Shown here: positions 62,545 to 64,000 of the stretch, one piece after another | Position numbering within the stretch: the stretch's first letter is position 1 | Layout of the letters: the number at the start of each line of letters is the position of its first letter | Origin: Novosphingobium sp. ERN07 | GTDB taxonomy: Bacteria; Pseudomonadota; Alphaproteobacteria; Sphingomonadales; Sphingomonadaceae | Reading direction: 5' to 3' | Assembly (NCBI RefSeq): GCF_012641335.1 | Contig: NZ_JABAID010000007.1 | Location: 124,001 to 188,000 of the forward strand | Length of the DNA: 64,000 bases | Position numbers and translations under genes: made by a program | The notes under the pieces: generated by a model | Seen by the model: the letters and a program-made list of their open reading frames with translations, nothing else | Told to the model about the DNA's origin: nothing | The model's database searches: none

Positions 62545-63300
62545 TCATTCGGATGGCTCTTCCGCCAGAACCTCGGCCAGCCATTCGAACTGGGCCTTGC
62601 AGCCATTGTCCAGTAACAGCGTGCCAAGTGCAGCGGCATCAGCGGGCACCGCTTCCGGCTCCAGCGTCACGATGCGAAATTCCGCCGCCTTGTCAGGCGC
62701 AGTTTCGTCGTAGATGCGATAGGTGCGGCCTTCCTGCGGCGCGAGCATCGTCTTTGGCCACGCGATTCCCGCAGTTTTGGGCGGCCACTGCATCCGCACC
62801 ATCTCGCCGCCCTCGCTCTCGGTCAACCACGTAAAGCTGCGGGTTTCGGCTTCTCCGCGCCACAGATACAAATCGCTGCCGCGCGGTACACAGACGTTAC
62901 CGTTCTGAGTGACGTCGGCGATCCAGATGCTCACCGGAAGAGTGGCATTCCCGGAACCGGCCCCGCGCACCGAAGCGCTGCGCACGGCCCCCGCCCGGAC
63001 CGAGGCGGGGTTGCTCAAGGACCGCGCCAGCAATGCCGCTGCGCCGCGATCACGATTGACGGCATTGTCGATCACGAACGACCCTGCGCCTTTCAGCACC
63101 CGCGTTCCCGCCCGGTCGAGCACCGTCACCACATCGCCCGCTTTCAACACCACGCTGGCATTCACCGGAAGGCGCTTGCCCTTGGGATAGCTAACCGCTG
63201 ACGGCCCCGTGGAGCGCACGACCACCGCCTGCGCCATTGCAGCCGAAGCGCTGCCAACGGCCAAAAGCGCGCCCATCCCCAGCAAAGCCTTGCGCATCAC
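62545..63300 (-). CDS. Secreted protein of unknown function, tandem paralogue 1
   Basis: A 251-residue exported protein: signal peptide ending AMAQA (about 24). AVVVRSTGPSAVSYPKGKRL opens the mature part, then VVLKAGDVVTVLDRAGTRVL and KGAGSF, a beta-rich segment like a FecR or SH3-like fold. One Cys near VCVPRG and another near DNGCKAQFEWL may form a disulfide. It lies two bases downstream of a paralogue sharing the same signature. Function not recognised. Confidence 0.75.
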   Translation of the reverse strand: MMRKALLGMGALLAVGSASAAMAQAVVVRSTGPSAVSYPKGKRLPVNASVVLKAGDVVTVLDRAGTRVLKGAGSFVIDNAVNRDRGAAALLARSLSNPASVRAGAVRSASVRGAGSGNATLPVSIWIADVTQNGNVCVPRGSDLYLWRGEAETRSFTWLTESEGGEMVRMQWPPKTAGIAWPKTMLAPQEGRTYRIYDETAPDKAAEFRIVTLEPEAVPADAAALGTLLLDNGCKAQFEWLAEVLAEEPSE

Positions 63301-63302
63301 GT

Positions 63303-64000
63303 TCAGCCCCCGGCCTGCGCGGTGCTGGCAAGCGTTGCCAGCAGATCAAGCTGCGCGGTGCAGCCCTTCTCGGCCATCGTGCCGGCAATCTCCACCTCGT
63401 CAGTCGGCACACTGGCCAGCACCATCGTGCGGATTTTCACGGGCGCACCTACCGGGCTGCTGAACGTATAGGTCTGACCATCCACCACCGGCACGCTGGC
63501 AGCGGGCCAGACTTTCAGCGGATTGCCCGCGCGCCAAGCCACGTCGGCGGTGCTGCCATCCTGCGAAAGCAATGTGCCGGTGCCATCCAGCGTCTTGTCA
63601 GGCCGCCACAGGACCACGGCAGCAGGATCGGCCACGCAATAGGTGCCGCCCTTGCTCACATCAATGTACCAGACGTTTTCCGGGCCGGTCGGTCCGGCTG
63701 GAACAGGCGCGGCCGTAGCGCCCCGCACGGCCCCGGTCCGCGTCCGTGCTCCGCCGCCGCGCGCCATCATCGATGCCAGCGCCGTCGCGCCATTGGCATC
63801 GCGATTGACCGCACCATTCAGCGTGAACGTGCCAGGCCCTGCCAGAACGCGCGTACCCGCCTTGTCCAGCACCGTCACCTGATCTCCGCCCTTCAGCACT
63901 ACAGTAGCATTCGCGGGCAGTTTCTTGCCCTGCGGATAGGTTCCTGCCGAAGGTCCGGTCGAGCGGACCACCACCGATTGCGCCAGCGCCGCGCCTGCAA
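63303..64000 (-). CDS. Secreted protein of unknown function, tandem paralogue 2, N-terminus cut by edge
   Basis: The visible 232 codons start within the end of a signal peptide (AGAALAQ), followed by VVVRSTGPSAGTYPQGKKLP, VVLKGGDQVTVLDKAGTRVL and AGPGTF, matching the neighbour. It shares the same Cys positions (TYCVADP; EKGCTAQLDLL). The start codon lies beyond the right edge. Gene duplication is clear; function unknown. Confidence 0.75.
   Translation of the reverse strand, partial: AGAALAQSVVVRSTGPSAGTYPQGKKLPANATVVLKGGDQVTVLDKAGTRVLAGPGTFTLNGAVNRDANGATALASMMARGGGARTRTGAVRGATAAPVPAGPTGPENVWYIDVSKGGTYCVADPAAVVLWRPDKTLDGTGTLLSQDGSTADVAWRAGNPLKVWPAASVPVVDGQTYTFSSPVGAPVKIRTMVLASVPTDEVEIAGTMAEKGCTAQLDLLATLASTAQAGG

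Overview
The window (about 62-65% G+C by eye, dense, short intergenic gaps) reads as a chromosomal segment of an alphaproteobacterium of the order Sphingomonadales (Novosphingobium/Erythrobacter-like). This rests on the XrtA/exosortase-A exopolysaccharide gene set, the rpmF-plsX-fabH-ihfA-merR order, a class I lysyl-tRNA synthetase, and HWE/HisKA_2-type kinases including a LOV kinase. No tRNA, rRNA, insertion sequence, integrase or CRISPR array was seen.

Region 1 (1-15.9 kb): an exosortase-A associated exopolysaccharide locus. A long minus-strand operon runs from a Wza-type lipoprotein through a chain-length protein, tyrosine kinase, outer-membrane protein, ATPase, polysaccharide deacetylase, FemAB-like protein and glycosyltransferase to xrtA, which is cut by the left edge. 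Beside it, an AMP-dependent acyl ligase and a PLP decarboxylase run leftward. A GNAT/FemAB-like protein, an acyl carrier protein and two exosortase-associated hydrolases run rightward. No PEP-CTERM substrate protein lies in the window.

Region 2 (15.9-29 kb): housekeeping and signalling genes. These are trxB, a tyrosine phosphatase, a LOV blue-light kinase with a single-domain receiver, a hotdog thioesterase with an M20 amidohydrolase, a thiolase, a DUF4118 membrane kinase, an M28 peptidase, the ABC-F protein EttA, a DUF6265-like protein, an RcnB-like protein with an Asn/Arg/Asp-rich insert, and a MarR-like regulator.

Region 3 (29-45.8 kb): a prolyl-4-hydroxylase-like oxygenase, a DUF885 lipoprotein, a DUF350 / YgiB-like lipoprotein / glutathionylspermidine-synthase-like operon, lysK, a lone flagellin, a DinG/XPD-like Fe-S helicase, a SixA-like phosphatase, the rpmF-plsX-fabH and ihfA-merR block, a MAPEG protein, a metallo-beta-lactamase hydrolase, and an S24 (LexA/CI-like) repressor. 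The repressor faces two small genes across palindromic putative operators.

Region 4 (45.8-55.9 kb): the most unusual part. A tightly coupled four-gene minus-strand operon encodes a pentaheme cytochrome (one CX4CH site), a lipoprotein with two GlcG/HbpS domains, a 679-residue outer-membrane beta-barrel protein, and a 1539-residue decaheme cytochrome fused to a C-terminal LVIVD-type propeller. I infer a trans-envelope or extracellular electron-transfer conduit of a composition I do not recognise from described systems.

Region 5 (56-64 kb): an aldehyde dehydrogenase and an acetolactate-synthase-like enzyme separated by a palindromic repeat, a 2-hydroxyacid dehydrogenase translationally coupled to a hicAB toxin-antitoxin pair, cysS, and two tandem secreted paralogues of unknown function, the second cut by the right edge.
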